Shown here in pieces: positions 44,544-44,633 of a stretch of 44,633 nucleotides of DNA; the first letter of the stretch is position 1; every line of letters begins with the position of its first letter. The notes beneath the pieces are model-generated. The model was not told where the DNA came from, searched no databases, and saw nothing but the letters and a program-made list of their open reading frames with translations. The translations under genes were made by a program, and so were the position numbers. The stretch is from Flavobacterium sp. RSP15. GTDB lineage: Bacteria > Bacteroidota > Bacteroidia > Flavobacteriales > Flavobacteriaceae. Location: assembly GCF_003968755.1 (NCBI RefSeq), contig NZ_RYDL01000018.1, forward strand, positions 1 through 44,633. Reading direction: 5' to 3'.

Positions 44544-44633
44544 AATTGAAATTTTTTCATTGTTGTCCGGTAAAAAACTTTTAAAAGTTAATTATCCTAT
44601 ATATTTATGGGCTTAGCGAGAATTTATCTCGTA

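Noticed and set aside
1..44633. CRISPR arrays, insertion sequences, prophage or integrative elements
   Set aside because: No regularly spaced direct repeats, no transposase, integrase or phage proteins, and no tRNA-flanked segment with altered composition were seen.

Overview
The window looks like ordinary chromosome from a Flavobacterium-like member of the Bacteroidota. The evidence is low GC content, a SusC/SusD pair with an ECF sigma factor and FecR-type anti-sigma factor, lipoprotein signals, menaquinone synthesis (menD), the TamB/TamL pair, a HAEPLYID-type protein, and repeated -7 elements of the Bacteroidota form TAnnTTTG. I see no rRNA, tRNA, CRISPR array, transposase, integrase or phage gene. 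I call 28 protein-coding genes, all apparently intact.

Layout. (1) 162-5154, plus strand: sbcD-sbcC, the DNA-end nuclease complex. (2) 5261-15397, minus strand: a glycan-utilisation locus transcribed FecR anti-sigma > ECF sigma > SusC (with an STN signalling domain) > SusD > secreted DUF218 protein > GH92 family mannosidase. It is a surface-sensing and import locus for a mannose-containing glycan. The GH92 has Gln where the family has its general-acid Glu, which points to a mannosyl-phosphate type linkage. (3) 15909-24425, plus: a secreted NIPSNAP-family protein, then tamB-tamL (outer-membrane assembly) with a terminator-like hairpin between the last two. (4) 24495-27002, minus: a large secreted M14 metallopeptidase. 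(5) 27241-31275, plus: sdaA, a small membrane protein, a 129-aa protein of unknown role, a HAEPLYID outer-membrane protein and a secreted NTF2-like protein. (6) 31515-33576, minus: RarD/EamA transporter and cysteine desulfurase. (7) 33781-36705: an internally duplicated lipoprotein, an Smr-domain protein with a small membrane protein, DUF2752 and DUF1003 proteins. (8) 37150-40272, plus: cysM, an SGNH hydrolase and a secreted M28 peptidase. (9) 40452-44543: menD (minus), a GNAT acetyltransferase and a tRNA-dihydrouridine synthase (plus), and a lipoprotein glutathione peroxidase (minus).

Several convergent gene pairs are separated by clean inverted repeats that can act as terminators on both strands. 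Several long open frames begin with TTG inside a likely promoter, so I moved those starts downstream (DUF218 protein, tamB, DUF2752, menD, GNAT). The most interesting points are the Glu-to-Gln change in the GH92 enzyme, the reversed anti-sigma/sigma order, two copies of a degenerate palindromic repeat (one between tamB and tamL), and the two-repeat lipoprotein.
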